Part shown: positions 41,046-50,216 of the stretch, piece after piece
Layout of the letters: each line of letters begins with the position of its first letter
How positions within the stretch are numbered: the first letter of the stretch is position 1
DNA from: Thiorhodococcus minor
Lineage (GTDB): Bacteria > Pseudomonadota > Gammaproteobacteria > Chromatiales > Chromatiaceae
NCBI RefSeq assembly: GCF_010820565.1
Contig: NZ_JAAIJQ010000014.1
Location: 23,518-87,517 of the forward strand
DNA length: 64,000 nt
Reading direction: 5' to 3'
The notes under the pieces: model-generated
Databases searched by the model: none
What the model was told of the DNA's origin: nothing
What the model saw: the letters and a program-made list of their open reading frames with translations, nothing else
Position numbers and translations under genes: made by a program

Positions 41046-41735
41046 ATGCAGGATCTTCCCTTCACCCACAAGCCCGGCTGGCGCGAGCGCCACCTCAAGC
41101 GCAAGCACAGAAACCCGCTCTTCAGCTGGCCGGCGCAGCCCGTCGCGCCGGAACGGCTACTGCAGGCCCAGAAGGCCGACCACGAGGAGATGCTGGCCTT
41201 CGCCGAGAGCTTTCGCGCCCTGGTTCAGCGCGCCGTCGACCTGCCCCCGGATGCCGGGAGCGAGGAGGTCATCGCGCTCAAGGGCGAGCTCGAGCAGCAC
41301 TACGAGCAGTCCTACGGCCTGCCCGAAGACCACAGCCAAGAGCGCCAGGCCATCCGCAAGCTGGTCGATCTCATCACCAAGGCCATTCGCCTTGCGGCAG
41401 GCGAAGACCCGGTCGCTCAGCAAGAGCTGGCCGACGAGGAAGCGGCCAGGACCATCCACCGACGCCTCCTCGAGCAGCCCCTGGTCGCCGACCTGCTGCG
41501 CCCCGACTCGGCCATCACCCCGGGAGAGCTGACAGCGACGCTGCTGAGCGCCCTGCCGAGCGAGGTCGAGGCTGCCATCGAGCTGTTCGATTCCGACCAG
41601 ATCGCCCAGATCGCGGAAGAGGGCGCCAAGCTCGCAGACGACCGGGCCTGCAAGGGCGTCGACATGAGCCAGGCCCTGGAGCGACTCGCCCAGATCCTGA
41701 CCCGGCTGAAAGCGGACTATCCCCAAGCCCACTAG
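41046..41735 (+). CDS. Conserved-looking protein of unknown function
   Basis: 229 residues, soluble, acidic-basic balanced, mostly helical, no signal, no Cys. Starts MQDLPFTHKPGWRERHLKRK; the rest is rich in Glu, Ala, Leu and Gln (LKGELEQHYEQSYG, QIAQIAEEGAKLADD). I do not recognise a family. Base composition and position (12 bp after the dehydrogenase) support a real gene. Confidence 0.75.
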   Translation: MQDLPFTHKPGWRERHLKRKHRNPLFSWPAQPVAPERLLQAQKADHEEMLAFAESFRALVQRAVDLPPDAGSEEVIALKGELEQHYEQSYGLPEDHSQERQAIRKLVDLITKAIRLAAGEDPVAQQELADEEAARTIHRRLLEQPLVADLLRPDSAITPGELTATLLSALPSEVEAAIELFDSDQIAQIAEEGAKLADDRACKGVDMSQALERLAQILTRLKADYPQAH

Positions 41736-41738
41736 CGT

Positions 41739-41769
41739 CGTAGGTTGGACGAGCCGAGCGAAGTCCACC
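41739..41769 (+). repeat. Palindromic intergenic repeat, copy 1
   Basis: Pattern cgtaggttgg..acgagc..gcgaagtccacc: TAGG-TGGAC at one end, GTCCACC at the other, able to form an imperfect hairpin. Same family as 41808-41840 and 47203-47280. Confidence 0.75.
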
Positions 41770-41807
41770 GATCCGCGCCCCAGAGCCGGCGTGCGGCAAG
41801 CCGCTCC

Positions 41808-41840
41808 CGTAGGGTGGACGAGCCCCGAGCGAAGTCCACC
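41808..41840 (+). repeat. Palindromic intergenic repeat, copy 2
   Basis: cgtagggtggacgagc then gagcgaagtccacc, nearly identical to the copy 39 bp upstream. Related copies flank the other end of the helicase gene. Confidence 0.75.
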
Positions 41841-41943
41841 AGCGCCCGAGTCGATGTCTGCATGAGCCTGCGGCAAGCGCAGCACCTGAGCTAAGCTCGC
41901 AAGGATTGCGTGATGAGTTTCACCGAGGGATCGCGATAGCCAG

Positions 41944-44900
41944 GTGACGACAGACCCGCCCATGACCGCGGCCGTCGAGGCCATGCTGGACGACGCACTG
42001 CTGCTGGACCTGGAGACGGGTCCCGACGGCGCCATCCACAAGATCGGCGCCATCCGCGCCGACCGCGACTTCCGCCGCCAGGGCCAATTCGACCTGCGGC
42101 AGGCCCTGACCCATCTCACCCACTTCGCCTCGGGCGCAGAGCGCGTCATCGGCCACAACCTGCTGGGCCACGACCTGCCGACCTTGCGCACCTGCGCCCC
42201 AGCGCTGGCACTGCTGGGCCTGCCCATCGTCGACACCCTCTACCTGTCCCCGCTGGTCTTCCCGCAGAATCCCTATCACCGCCTGGTGAAGGACTACAAG
42301 CTGGTCCGCGACAGCCTCGCCGATCCCGTCCAGGATTGCAGGCTCGCCGCGCGCGTGCTGCGCGAGCAGTGCGAGGAGCTGGTCCGCCGGGGCGCCTCGG
42401 GCGAGGCCGATCTCCTGCGGGTCCACCACTTCTGCTTCCGGGGCGCGACCCTGCTGGAGGCCAATGCGACCGGCGGGGACGGCATCGCCGACGTCTTCCG
42501 CCTGACCGGCGCCTCCCTGCCGAGCGTCGCCGAGGTCCGGGATACCTTACTGAGCCGCTGGCAAGGGCGCGCCTGCGCCACGGCGGCGCCCGGCCTCATC
42601 CTGGCGCATTTGAGCGATCCGGACCTGCGCCCGGTTCTGGCCTACGCGGCGGCCTGGATCGAGGTCGCCGGCGGCAGCTCGGTGCTGCCGCCCTGGGTCC
42701 GGCACCGCTTTCCGGCGACGGCCTCCCTGCTCAAGTCACTGCGCGAGGTGCCCTGCGAGGAGCCGGACTGCGCCTGGTGCCGCGAGACCCATGACCCCGT
42801 CGTGCAGCTCGGCCGCTGGTTCGGCTTCGACCGTTTCCGGGCGGCGCCAGCAACCGAGGACGGCGGCAGCCTGCAGCAGGCCATCGTCTCCGAGGGCATC
42901 GCCGACCGCCCGCACCTCGCCATCCTGCCGACCGGCGGCGGCAAGTCGCTCTGCTTCCAGCTCCCGGCCCTGGTGCGCCATCTGCGCCGGGGCACGCTGA
43001 CCGTGGTCATCTCGCCCCTGCAGGCGCTGATGAAGGACCAGGTCGACAACCTAGTGAAGAAGACGGGCACCACGGCAGCGGCCGCCATCTACGGGCTGCT
43101 GACGCCGCCCGAGCGCGGCGACGTCATGGAGCGCGTGCGCCTGGGCGATATCGCCATTCTCTACATCTCCCCGGAGCAGCTGCGCAACCGCTCGGTCGCG
43201 GACCTGCTCGCGAGCCGCGAGATCGGCTGCTGGGTCTTCGACGAGGCCCATTGCCTGTCCAAGTGGGGCCACGACTTCCGCCCGGACTATCTCTACGCCG
43301 GGCGCTTCATCCGCACCCTGGCCGAGCGCCAAGGCGCGGAGCCGCCGCCGGTAGCCTGCTTCACCGCGACGGCCAAGCCCGACGTCATCGCCGAGATCCT
43401 GTCCTATTTCCGCGACGAGCTGAACCAGCCCCTGCACCTGTTCGAGAGCGGCGTCGAGCGCGACAACCTGGCCTTCGAGGTCCAGCTCGCCGGCCGCCAC
43501 GAGAAGGACGCGCGCATCCACGAGATCCTGGTCGCCCACCTCGGCGAGCCGAGCCCAGAGCCCGACCCTGCCGCCGGCGGTGCCGTCGTCTACGCCGCCC
43601 GCCGCGCGCGTACCGAGGCGCTGGCCGACCGGCTGCAGCGCCAGGGCTGGGCGGCCGAGGCCTTCCACGCCGGTCTCCAGGCACCGGAGAAGAAGCGCAT
43701 CCAAGAGGCCTTCGTCTCCGGCGAGCTGCAGGTGATCTGTGCCACCAATGCCTTCGGCATGGGCGTCGACAAGGAGGACGTGCGCGTCGTTATCCACGCG
43801 GACATCCCGGGGTCGCTGGAGAACTACATCCAGGAGGCCGGCCGCGCCGGGCGGGATCGCCAGCCCGCACGCTGCGTTCTGCTCTACGACGAGCAGGACG
43901 TCGAGGCCCAGTTCGGCATGGAGGCCCTATCCGAGCTCACCCGCCGCGACATCGCCGAGATCCTGCGCGGTCTGCGCCGCGCCAAGCGCGACGCCGACGA
44001 CCTGGTGGTCGTCACCAGCGGCGAGCTGCTGCGCGACGAGGAGCTGAGGCTCGGCTTCGACGCCGAGGCCCGCGATGCCGATACCCGGGTGCGCATCGCC
44101 ATCGCCTGGCTGGAGCGCGCCGGGCTGGTGCAGCGCGACGAGAACCGCACCCGCGTCTTCCAGGGGCGCCCGGCGGTCGCCAGCATGGAAGACGCGCAGA
44201 CACGAATCGCCAGGCTCGGCCTGTCCCCGGCGCAGCAGGAGCGCTGGCTCGCCATCCTGGAGGCCATGCTCAACGCCGATCCGGACGAGGGCTTCACCGC
44301 CGACGAGCTGGCACGGCTCGCGACCTTCGCCCCGCCCGAGGCCGAGCAGGTGCCGCCCTGGGACCGTGGCGAAACCCCGGCCCAGCGCGTCATGCGCACC
44401 CTGCACGACATGGCCGGCGCCGGCCTGCTGCACGAGGGGCCTCAGCTCACCGCCTTCGTCCGCCACAAGGTCAAACGGCCGTCGCCGCAGATCCTGGAGC
44501 AGGTCGGCGCGCTCGAGCGCGCCATGCTGGATGCCCTGCGCGAGCAGGCGCCGGATGCCGAGACCGGCGACTGGCTGCCCCTCTCGCTGCGCCGGCTCAA
44601 CCAGCACCTGCTCGACGCCGGCATGGACAGCAGCCCGGAGACGCTGCGCGCCCTGCTCAAGGGCCTGGCGCAGGACGGGCGCGGGCTGGCCGGGGCGCGC
44701 GGCAGCCTCGACCTGCGCCAAAGCGACCGCGACCACTTCCAGGTGCGGCTGCACCGCGACTGGCGCGCGCTCTGCGAGACCGCCGAGCGCCGCCGCGCCG
44801 TCGCGGGTCTGGTGCTGCGCGCCCTGCTGGCGAAGCTGCCCGCGGATGCCCCGGCCTCGGCCGAGCTGCTGGTCGCCTTCGGCACGGACGAGCTGACCCG

Positions 44901-47190
44901 AGCGCTGGCCGACGACCTGGTCCTGCGCGGGCAGGTGCGCGACCCGCTGGCCGCCATCGAGCGCGCGCTCGTCTTCCTGCACGAGCACGGCGCCATCATC
45001 TTGCACGGTGGCTTCGCCGTCTTCCGCGCCGCCATGACGGTGCGCCTGCTGCCGGAGGCAAAGCGTCGGCGCTACACCAAGGCGCAGTACCAGCCCCTGG
45101 CCCAGCACTATGGCGAAAGGATCTTCCAGGTCCACGTCATGGACGCGTATGCGCGCCTCGGCGCCGAGAAGATCCGCCAGGCGCTCGGGCTGGTCACGGC
45201 CTACTTCTCGCTGGGCAAGGAGGCCTTCGTGAAGCGCTTCTTCGCCGACCGCCGCGAGATGCTGCAGCGCGCGACCACGGCCGAGTCTTTCCGGCGCGTC
45301 GTCGATACCCTGGGCAGCCCGGCCCAAATCGAGATCGTCGCCGCGCCCGAGGACGGCAACCGGCTGGTCCTGGCCGGTCCGGGCGCCGGCAAGACCCGTG
45401 TCATCGTGCACCGCTGCGCCTATCTGCTGCAGGTGCTGCGGGTGCCCGCCCACCGGATCATCCTGCTCTGCTTCAACCGCTCCGCCGCGCTGGAGCTGCG
45501 CCGGCGGCTCGCCGAGCTGGTCGGCGACCTGGCGCGCGGCGTCACGGTGCAGACCTATCACGGCTTCGCCATGCGCCTGACCGGCCGCTCCTATGCCGAG
45601 CGCTCGAGCCGGGCGGGGGACGAGCGGCTGGACTTCGACCGCGTCATCGCGGATGCGGTGGACCTGCTCGAAGGCCGCGTCGACCTGCCGGGCGACATCG
45701 GACTCGACGACACCCGCGCCCGCCTGCTGGCCGGCTACAGACACATCCTGGTCGACGAATACCAGGACATCGACCAGGATCAGTACCGCCTGGTCGCGGC
45801 CATCGCCGGGCGCACCGCGGACGAGGACCCTCTGACGCTGCTCGCCGTCGGGGACGACGACCAGAACATCTACGCCTTTCGGGGCGCCAGCCTGGAGCAC
45901 ATCCGCCGCTTCCGGCAGGACTACGACGCCGAGCTGCACTATCTGGTCGAGAACTACCGCTCCAGCGGCCACATCATCGCCGCGGCCGGGGAGCTGATCG
46001 CCCACAACCGCGCGCGCATGAAGACCGAGCAGCCGATCCGCATCGACCGCCGCCGCGCGGACCAGCCGCCGGGGGGACGTTGGACGGACCTGGACCCGCT
46101 CGGCAAGGGCCGCGTCCTGGTGCTCGGCGCGGCCGACCCTGGCCGGCAGGCCGCCGCCCTGATCGCGCGGATGCGGGAGCTCAAACGGCTCGACGGACAG
46201 GATTGGCGCGACTTCGCCGTGCTCGCCCGCCGGCATGAGGTGCTCTGGCCCATCCGAGCGCTCTGCGAGCACGCCGGCATCCCGGCCGCCGTCCCCGGTG
46301 ACCTCCCGGGCCTGCATCGGATTCGCGAGATCGACGCCTTTCTCGAAGCCCTGAAGCGCCAGGGTCGCGAGCCGATCGCCGCCGGGGCACTGGACGCCCT
46401 TCTACCAGAGCGTCCGAGTCTCTGGAGAACCCTGCTGGAGCGCCTGAGCGCGGACTGGCGCGCCGAGGCCGGCGGGGCCGAGGTGCCGGCCAGCGAGATC
46501 GCCGAATTCTGCTACGAGACCCTCGCCGAGCAGCGCCGCGAGCGCGTCCTCGGCGACGGCGTCCTCCTCACGACCCTGCACGGCGCCAAGGGTCTGGAGT
46601 TTCCCCATGTGCTCATCGCCGACGGCGGCTGGGGCAGCAACGGCGGCACCGACCGCGAGGACGAGCGGCGCCTCTTCTACGTCGGCATGACCCGCGCGAG
46701 AGAGACCCTGACCCTCGGCCAGATCGACGGGCAGCGCCATCCCCACATCCCGCTGCTCCAAGGCGATGCCCTCTTACGGATCGACACCCAGGTCGACCCG
46801 CCGCCAGCGGACATCATCGCCCGCCGCGATCACCGCCTCACCCTAGAAGACATCGACATCGGCTACGCCGGCCGGCAGCCGCCGGACGCGGCCATCCACG
46901 CCCGACTCGCCGCCCTCCACCCAGACGACCAACTGACCTGGCGAGTCGACCAGGGACGTCTGCTGCTGCTCGACGAATCCAGCCATCCCGTCGCACGCCT
47001 CTCACGCAAGGCCGCAGCCGCCTGGCTCCAGCGACTCGACCAGATCGAGCAGATTCAGGTCTTCGCCATCCTCCGCCGCGACCGCGCCCAGGCCACACCC
47101 GACTTCGCCGAGCGCCTGCGCTGCGAGCACTGGGAAGTCCCCCTGGCCGAGATCCGCTGGCGCCCCGAAAAGACCATAAAAAATCCATAA
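41944..47190 (+). CDS. Exonuclease-like / RecQ / UvrD-Rep fused DNA helicase
   Basis: 1748 residues from a GTG at 41944 (ATG 18 bp later possible). Domains in order: a DEDD 3'-5' exonuclease-like region (1-150; LLDLETG with Asp22 and Glu24, RVIGHNLLGHDLPTL, VQDCRLAA); a linker with a C-x4-C-x2-C cluster (about 271-279); a RecQ superfamily-2 helicase (LPTGGGKSLCFQLPAL near 329, FDEAHCLSKWGHDFRPDY near 432, the FGMGVDKEDVRVVIHADIPG region and QEAGRAGRDRQ); a middle part of about 400 residues; and a UvrD/Rep superfamily-1 helicase (LAGPGAGKTRVIVHR near 1142, VDEYQDIDQDQYRLVAAI near 1270, LHGAKGLEFPHVL near 1543, VGMTRARETL). The two motor types in one chain should unwind 3' overhangs or junctions. 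It is monocistronic and bracketed by repeats. Confidence 0.9.
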   Translation: MTTDPPMTAAVEAMLDDALLLDLETGPDGAIHKIGAIRADRDFRRQGQFDLRQALTHLTHFASGAERVIGHNLLGHDLPTLRTCAPALALLGLPIVDTLYLSPLVFPQNPYHRLVKDYKLVRDSLADPVQDCRLAARVLREQCEELVRRGASGEADLLRVHHFCFRGATLLEANATGGDGIADVFRLTGASLPSVAEVRDTLLSRWQGRACATAAPGLILAHLSDPDLRPVLAYAAAWIEVAGGSSVLPPWVRHRFPATASLLKSLREVPCEEPDCAWCRETHDPVVQLGRWFGFDRFRAAPATEDGGSLQQAIVSEGIADRPHLAILPTGGGKSLCFQLPALVRHLRRGTLTVVISPLQALMKDQVDNLVKKTGTTAAAAIYGLLTPPERGDVMERVRLGDIAILYISPEQLRNRSVADLLASREIGCWVFDEAHCLSKWGHDFRPDYLYAGRFIRTLAERQGAEPPPVACFTATAKPDVIAEILSYFRDELNQPLHLFESGVERDNLAFEVQLAGRHEKDARIHEILVAHLGEPSPEPDPAAGGAVVYAARRARTEALADRLQRQGWAAEAFHAGLQAPEKKRIQEAFVSGELQVICATNAFGMGVDKEDVRVVIHADIPGSLENYIQEAGRAGRDRQPARCVLLYDEQDVEAQFGMEALSELTRRDIAEILRGLRRAKRDADDLVVVTSGELLRDEELRLGFDAEARDADTRVRIAIAWLERAGLVQRDENRTRVFQGRPAVASMEDAQTRIARLGLSPAQQERWLAILEAMLNADPDEGFTADELARLATFAPPEAEQVPPWDRGETPAQRVMRTLHDMAGAGLLHEGPQLTAFVRHKVKRPSPQILEQVGALERAMLDALREQAPDAETGDWLPLSLRRLNQHLLDAGMDSSPETLRALLKGLAQDGRGLAGARGSLDLRQSDRDHFQVRLHRDWRALCETAERRRAVAGLVLRALLAKLPADAPASAELLVAFGTDELTRALADDLVLRGQVRDPLAAIERALVFLHEHGAIILHGGFAVFRAAMTVRLLPEAKRRRYTKAQYQPLAQHYGERIFQVHVMDAYARLGAEKIRQALGLVTAYFSLGKEAFVKRFFADRREMLQRATTAESFRRVVDTLGSPAQIEIVAAPEDGNRLVLAGPGAGKTRVIVHRCAYLLQVLRVPAHRIILLCFNRSAALELRRRLAELVGDLARGVTVQTYHGFAMRLTGRSYAERSSRAGDERLDFDRVIADAVDLLEGRVDLPGDIGLDDTRARLLAGYRHILVDEYQDIDQDQYRLVAAIAGRTADEDPLTLLAVGDDDQNIYAFRGASLEHIRRFRQDYDAELHYLVENYRSSGHIIAAAGELIAHNRARMKTEQPIRIDRRRADQPPGGRWTDLDPLGKGRVLVLGAADPGRQAAALIARMRELKRLDGQDWRDFAVLARRHEVLWPIRALCEHAGIPAAVPGDLPGLHRIREIDAFLEALKRQGREPIAAGALDALLPERPSLWRTLLERLSADWRAEAGGAEVPASEIAEFCYETLAEQRRERVLGDGVLLTTLHGAKGLEFPHVLIADGGWGSNGGTDREDERRLFYVGMTRARETLTLGQIDGQRHPHIPLLQGDALLRIDTQVDPPPADIIARRDHRLTLEDIDIGYAGRQPPDAAIHARLAALHPDDQLTWRVDQGRLLLLDESSHPVARLSRKAAAAWLQRLDQIEQIQVFAILRRDRAQATPDFAERLRCEHWEVPLAEIRWRPEKTIKNP

Positions 47191-47202
47191 AAAACAAGGA
47201 CT

Positions 47203-47280
47203 TAGGGTGGAAAAGCACAGCGCAGTCCACCAGCGACGGAGCGGGGTCGGTGGACTTCGCCCTGGCTCGTCCACCCTAGG
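47203..47280. repeat. Palindromic intergenic repeat, inverted pair
   Basis: Left arm 47203-47231 (tagggtggaaaag...gtccacc) and right arm 47249-47280 (ggtggacttcgcc...cgtccaccctagg) are head-to-head copies of the repeat family found at 41739 and 41808. They can form a large hairpin in the convergent gap between the helicase and the next operon. Confidence 0.75.
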
Positions 47281-47302
47281 TCCTCCCAGCGCTTTAGCTG
47301 GT

Positions 47303-48562
47303 TCAGGTGTGCGGCCCGCGCAGGGACTGCTCGTATTCGTCCATGAAGTGGTAGAGGGAGCTTTCGAGCACCTTGACGGCGCCGTTGATGAGGTGGCAGC
47401 GGCCGGAGCCTGGGAGGATGGTGCAAAGGTTGATGAGGCTGTCGAGGTCGGAGCGGGTGCCTTGGCCGGTACCGATGCGGTTGAGGAGCTGGGACATGTA
47501 GTAGGTGCCGGTCTTGCAGGAGGGGCACTGGCCGCAGGACGAGGAGGCGAAGAAGCTGACGTACTCGCCGACCTTCTTGACGATGCCGGTACCCTGGGAG
47601 ACGGCGATCATGGCCCCGGTGCCGAGCGCGGAGCGGCGGGCGGCGACGGACTCGAAGTCCATGGGGACGTCGATGTCCTTGGGCGTCAGGATGGTGTTCG
47701 ACGGGCCGCCGGTGAAGACGGCCTTGAGCTTCTTGCCGACCAGCATGCCCTCGCCGTAGCGGTAGAGCAGGTCGGAGAGGGGCGTGCCCATGGGCAGCTC
47801 GTAGACGCCCGGGCGCAGGACGTCGCCGCTGAGGCTGTAGACCTTGGTCCCGGCGGCATCGCCCAGACCCTGGCGGCGGAACCAGTCGACCCCGTTGCGC
47901 AGCAGGTGCGGGAGGTTGCTCAGGGTCTCGACGTTGTTGATGAGGGTGGGGCGGCCGTGGACACCGTGCTCCGTGGGGTAGGGCGGCTTGACGCGCGGAA
48001 AGGGGAACTTGCCTTCGACCGACTCGATGGCGGCGGTTTCCTCGCCCCCGATGTAGTGGCCCGAGCTGGGCTGGACGCGGTAGACGACCTGGAATCCCGT
48101 GGCGCGCGCGATGCGCTCCGGCCACTCCGACTGCTGCCACTGGTGCAGCGCGCGGCGGACCGCGTCGATGGCGCCGGTCAGGTGCGGGTTGATGTAGAAG
48201 ACGATCTGCTGGATGCCGCAGGCGAGGGCGGCGATGGTCGCGCCCTCGATGAGCTGGTGCGGACACTCCTCCATCAGCACCCGGTCCTTGAAGGTGCCGG
48301 GCTCGTCCTCGTTGCCGTTGCAGATGAGGTACTTCTCGCCCGTCTGCGCGGCGACCGCGCTCCACTTCACCCAGGTCGGAAAGCCGCTGCCGCCCAAGCC
48401 GCGCAGGTCGGCCGCCTTGACCATGTCGAGGATGCGGCCGGGGTCTTCCAGCGCGGCCTCGAGACCGCTGCCGCCGACGTCCCACAGCCAGGCGTCGAAA
48501 TCGGCGCCGACCCGGCAGGAGGGCTGGAGCAGGACCTGATCGAGGACGGGTGCCTCATCCAT
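47303..48562 (-). CDS. NuoF-like NADH-binding flavoprotein subunit
   Basis: 419 residues, similar to the 51-kDa subunit of complex I. NADH site GLGGSGFPTWVKW, FMN site YLICNGNEDEPGTFKDRVLM, YIGGEETAAIESVEGK, an SLBB-like middle, and the iron-sulfur end SSCGQCPSCKTGTYYM with a further Cys in GSGRCHLINGAV, giving the four ligands of an N3-type 4Fe-4S cluster. It is the last gene of the operon; its ATG overlaps the flavoprotein stop by 8 bp. Expected to hand electrons from NADH to the partner subunits. No complex I genes are near. Confidence 0.88.
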   Translation of the reverse strand: MDEAPVLDQVLLQPSCRVGADFDAWLWDVGGSGLEAALEDPGRILDMVKAADLRGLGGSGFPTWVKWSAVAAQTGEKYLICNGNEDEPGTFKDRVLMEECPHQLIEGATIAALACGIQQIVFYINPHLTGAIDAVRRALHQWQQSEWPERIARATGFQVVYRVQPSSGHYIGGEETAAIESVEGKFPFPRVKPPYPTEHGVHGRPTLINNVETLSNLPHLLRNGVDWFRRQGLGDAAGTKVYSLSGDVLRPGVYELPMGTPLSDLLYRYGEGMLVGKKLKAVFTGGPSNTILTPKDIDVPMDFESVAARRSALGTGAMIAVSQGTGIVKKVGEYVSFFASSSCGQCPSCKTGTYYMSQLLNRIGTGQGTRSDLDSLINLCTILPGSGRCHLINGAVKVLESSLYHFMDEYEQSLRGPHT

Positions 48563-50192
48563 CGTCGTCCACCCTGGTGTTGCGGCGCAGGCCGTCGTAG
48601 TCGGAGTCCTTTTCGAACTTGGCGTACTCGGGGAAGAGCAGGGGACTCTGCTGGGTCAGGGGCATCTGGGCGAGCATCAGCTCGCGGCGGAAGGCCCGCA
48701 GGTGCTCGAGCGAGACCTTCTTCTGGCGCATCCCGACGCCATGCACGCGCTTGGCCGCCGCCGTCCCGGCGCGCCGGCCGAAGCTGATGATCTCGAGCAG
48801 GGAATTGCCCATGAGGCGATTGCGCCCGTGCACGCCGCCGCAGACCTCGCCGATGCAGTAGAGACCCGGCACGGTGCTGGCACCCTGTCGATTGATGACG
48901 ACGCCGCCGTTCTGATAGTGCAGGGTTGGGTAGATGAGCATGGGCTGCTCGCGCGGGTCGATCCCCGACTTGGTCCCGAGGTGCAACAGCTTGGGGAAGC
49001 GCTGCTCGATGATGCCTGGGTGGCGCAGCTCGATGCTCGGCGTATCCAGCCAGACGCCGGATTCGCCATGACCGGCATCGACACCACGGCCCTCGGCGCA
49101 CTCCCGGATGATGGCCGCGGCGACGTGATCGCGCGGGCGCAGCTCGTCGATGAAGCGCTCGCAGGCGGCGTTTAGGAGATAGGCGCCGGCCGAGCGCACG
49201 CCCTCGGTGATCAGGGTGCCGCCGAGATGGTGCGGGTAGGCGAGACCGGTCGGGTGGTACTGGAAGGTGTCCAGGTCGCGCAGCTTGGCGCCGAGCCGGT
49301 AGGCCAGCACCAGGCCGTCACCCACAGCACCGAAATGGTTCGAGGTCGGAAAGCCGTTCAGGTGCAGCCGGCCGATGCCGCCGGTGGCGACGATGACGGA
49401 CTTGGCCTTGATCAGGCTGTACCTGTAGTCCTTGAGCGAGGAGAGCACGGCACCGGCGCAATGGCCGGACTGGTCGGAGAGCAGCTCGACGGCCGGGCAG
49501 TAGTCCCAGACCTCGACGTCGCTGTTGAAGACGGCCTCGCGCAGCACCCGCATCATCTCCAGCCCGGTGTAGTCGCGGAAGTAGAGCACGCGCGGCGCGG
49601 AGGTCCCGCCGGCGCGTCGGGCCAGGAGATCCCCATATTGGTCGAGGTCGAACTGCATCCCCTGCTGGATGAGCCAGCGGATGACGTCCGGCCCGTCCAT
49701 CACCATCTGGGCGGCCAGCTTGCGGTCGATCTGGCCGCTGGCGCCCTTGACGGTGTCGTCATAGTGCATCTGCGGCGTGTCGTCCTTCTCGACCGAGGCC
49801 TGGATGCCGCCCTCTGCCATGACGGTGTTGCTGTCGCCGAGCCTCAGCTTGGTTGCGAGAATGACCCGAGCGCCGGCGCGCGCGGCCTCCAGCGCGGCCG
49901 AGCAGCCGGCGCCGCCGCCGCCGATGACCAGCACGTCGGTCTCGACCTCGGCGGACGCGGCAAGGTCCGCCTCGTCGATACGCGAGTCGCTTTGCAGCAC
50001 GTCCGCGAGCTGGCGATGGCAGGGGTCGCCGGCATTGGGGCCGACGGTCAGCTCGACGAAACGGTCCGGGATGTAGTCCGGGTGGTAGCGCTCCAGCAGC
50101 GCGTCACCGAGCTCGGCCGAATCCGGCAGGGGCCGCTCGGCGAGTGGCTGGTAGCGCCGGATCGCGGCGTCGTATGGAGTGTTGGTCGCCAT
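48555..50192 (-). CDS. Fumarate reductase/succinate dehydrogenase-type flavoprotein
   Basis: 545 residues. FAD-binding Rossmann motif VLVIGGGGAGCSAALEAARA (near 88), GDSNTVMAEGGIQASV, FQYHPTGLAYP, LITEGVRSAGAYLLN, HYQNGGVVINRQG and the C-terminal GGVHGRNRLMGNSLLEIISF are those of FrdA/SdhA and L-aspartate oxidase. The first 75 residues are an extension outside the family core. No membrane segment. With the Fe-S and NuoF-like subunits it fits a soluble reductase; fumarate/succinate is the most likely substrate, by family. Confidence 0.87.
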   Translation of the reverse strand: MATNTPYDAAIRRYQPLAERPLPDSAELGDALLERYHPDYIPDRFVELTVGPNAGDPCHRQLADVLQSDSRIDEADLAASAEVETDVLVIGGGGAGCSAALEAARAGARVILATKLRLGDSNTVMAEGGIQASVEKDDTPQMHYDDTVKGASGQIDRKLAAQMVMDGPDVIRWLIQQGMQFDLDQYGDLLARRAGGTSAPRVLYFRDYTGLEMMRVLREAVFNSDVEVWDYCPAVELLSDQSGHCAGAVLSSLKDYRYSLIKAKSVIVATGGIGRLHLNGFPTSNHFGAVGDGLVLAYRLGAKLRDLDTFQYHPTGLAYPHHLGGTLITEGVRSAGAYLLNAACERFIDELRPRDHVAAAIIRECAEGRGVDAGHGESGVWLDTPSIELRHPGIIEQRFPKLLHLGTKSGIDPREQPMLIYPTLHYQNGGVVINRQGASTVPGLYCIGEVCGGVHGRNRLMGNSLLEIISFGRRAGTAAAKRVHGVGMRQKKVSLEHLRAFRRELMLAQMPLTQQSPLLFPEYAKFEKDSDYDGLRRNTRVDDDG

Positions 50193-50216
50193 GGGATCGA
50201 CAGCCTTGAGCGGCGG

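Noticed and set aside
43927..46317. A 796-codon open frame on the minus strand opposite the fused helicase gene
   Set aside because: Composition (Ala/Gly/Arg/Asp/Val strings) and perfect containment inside a gene with clear helicase motifs mark it as a GC-skew shadow.
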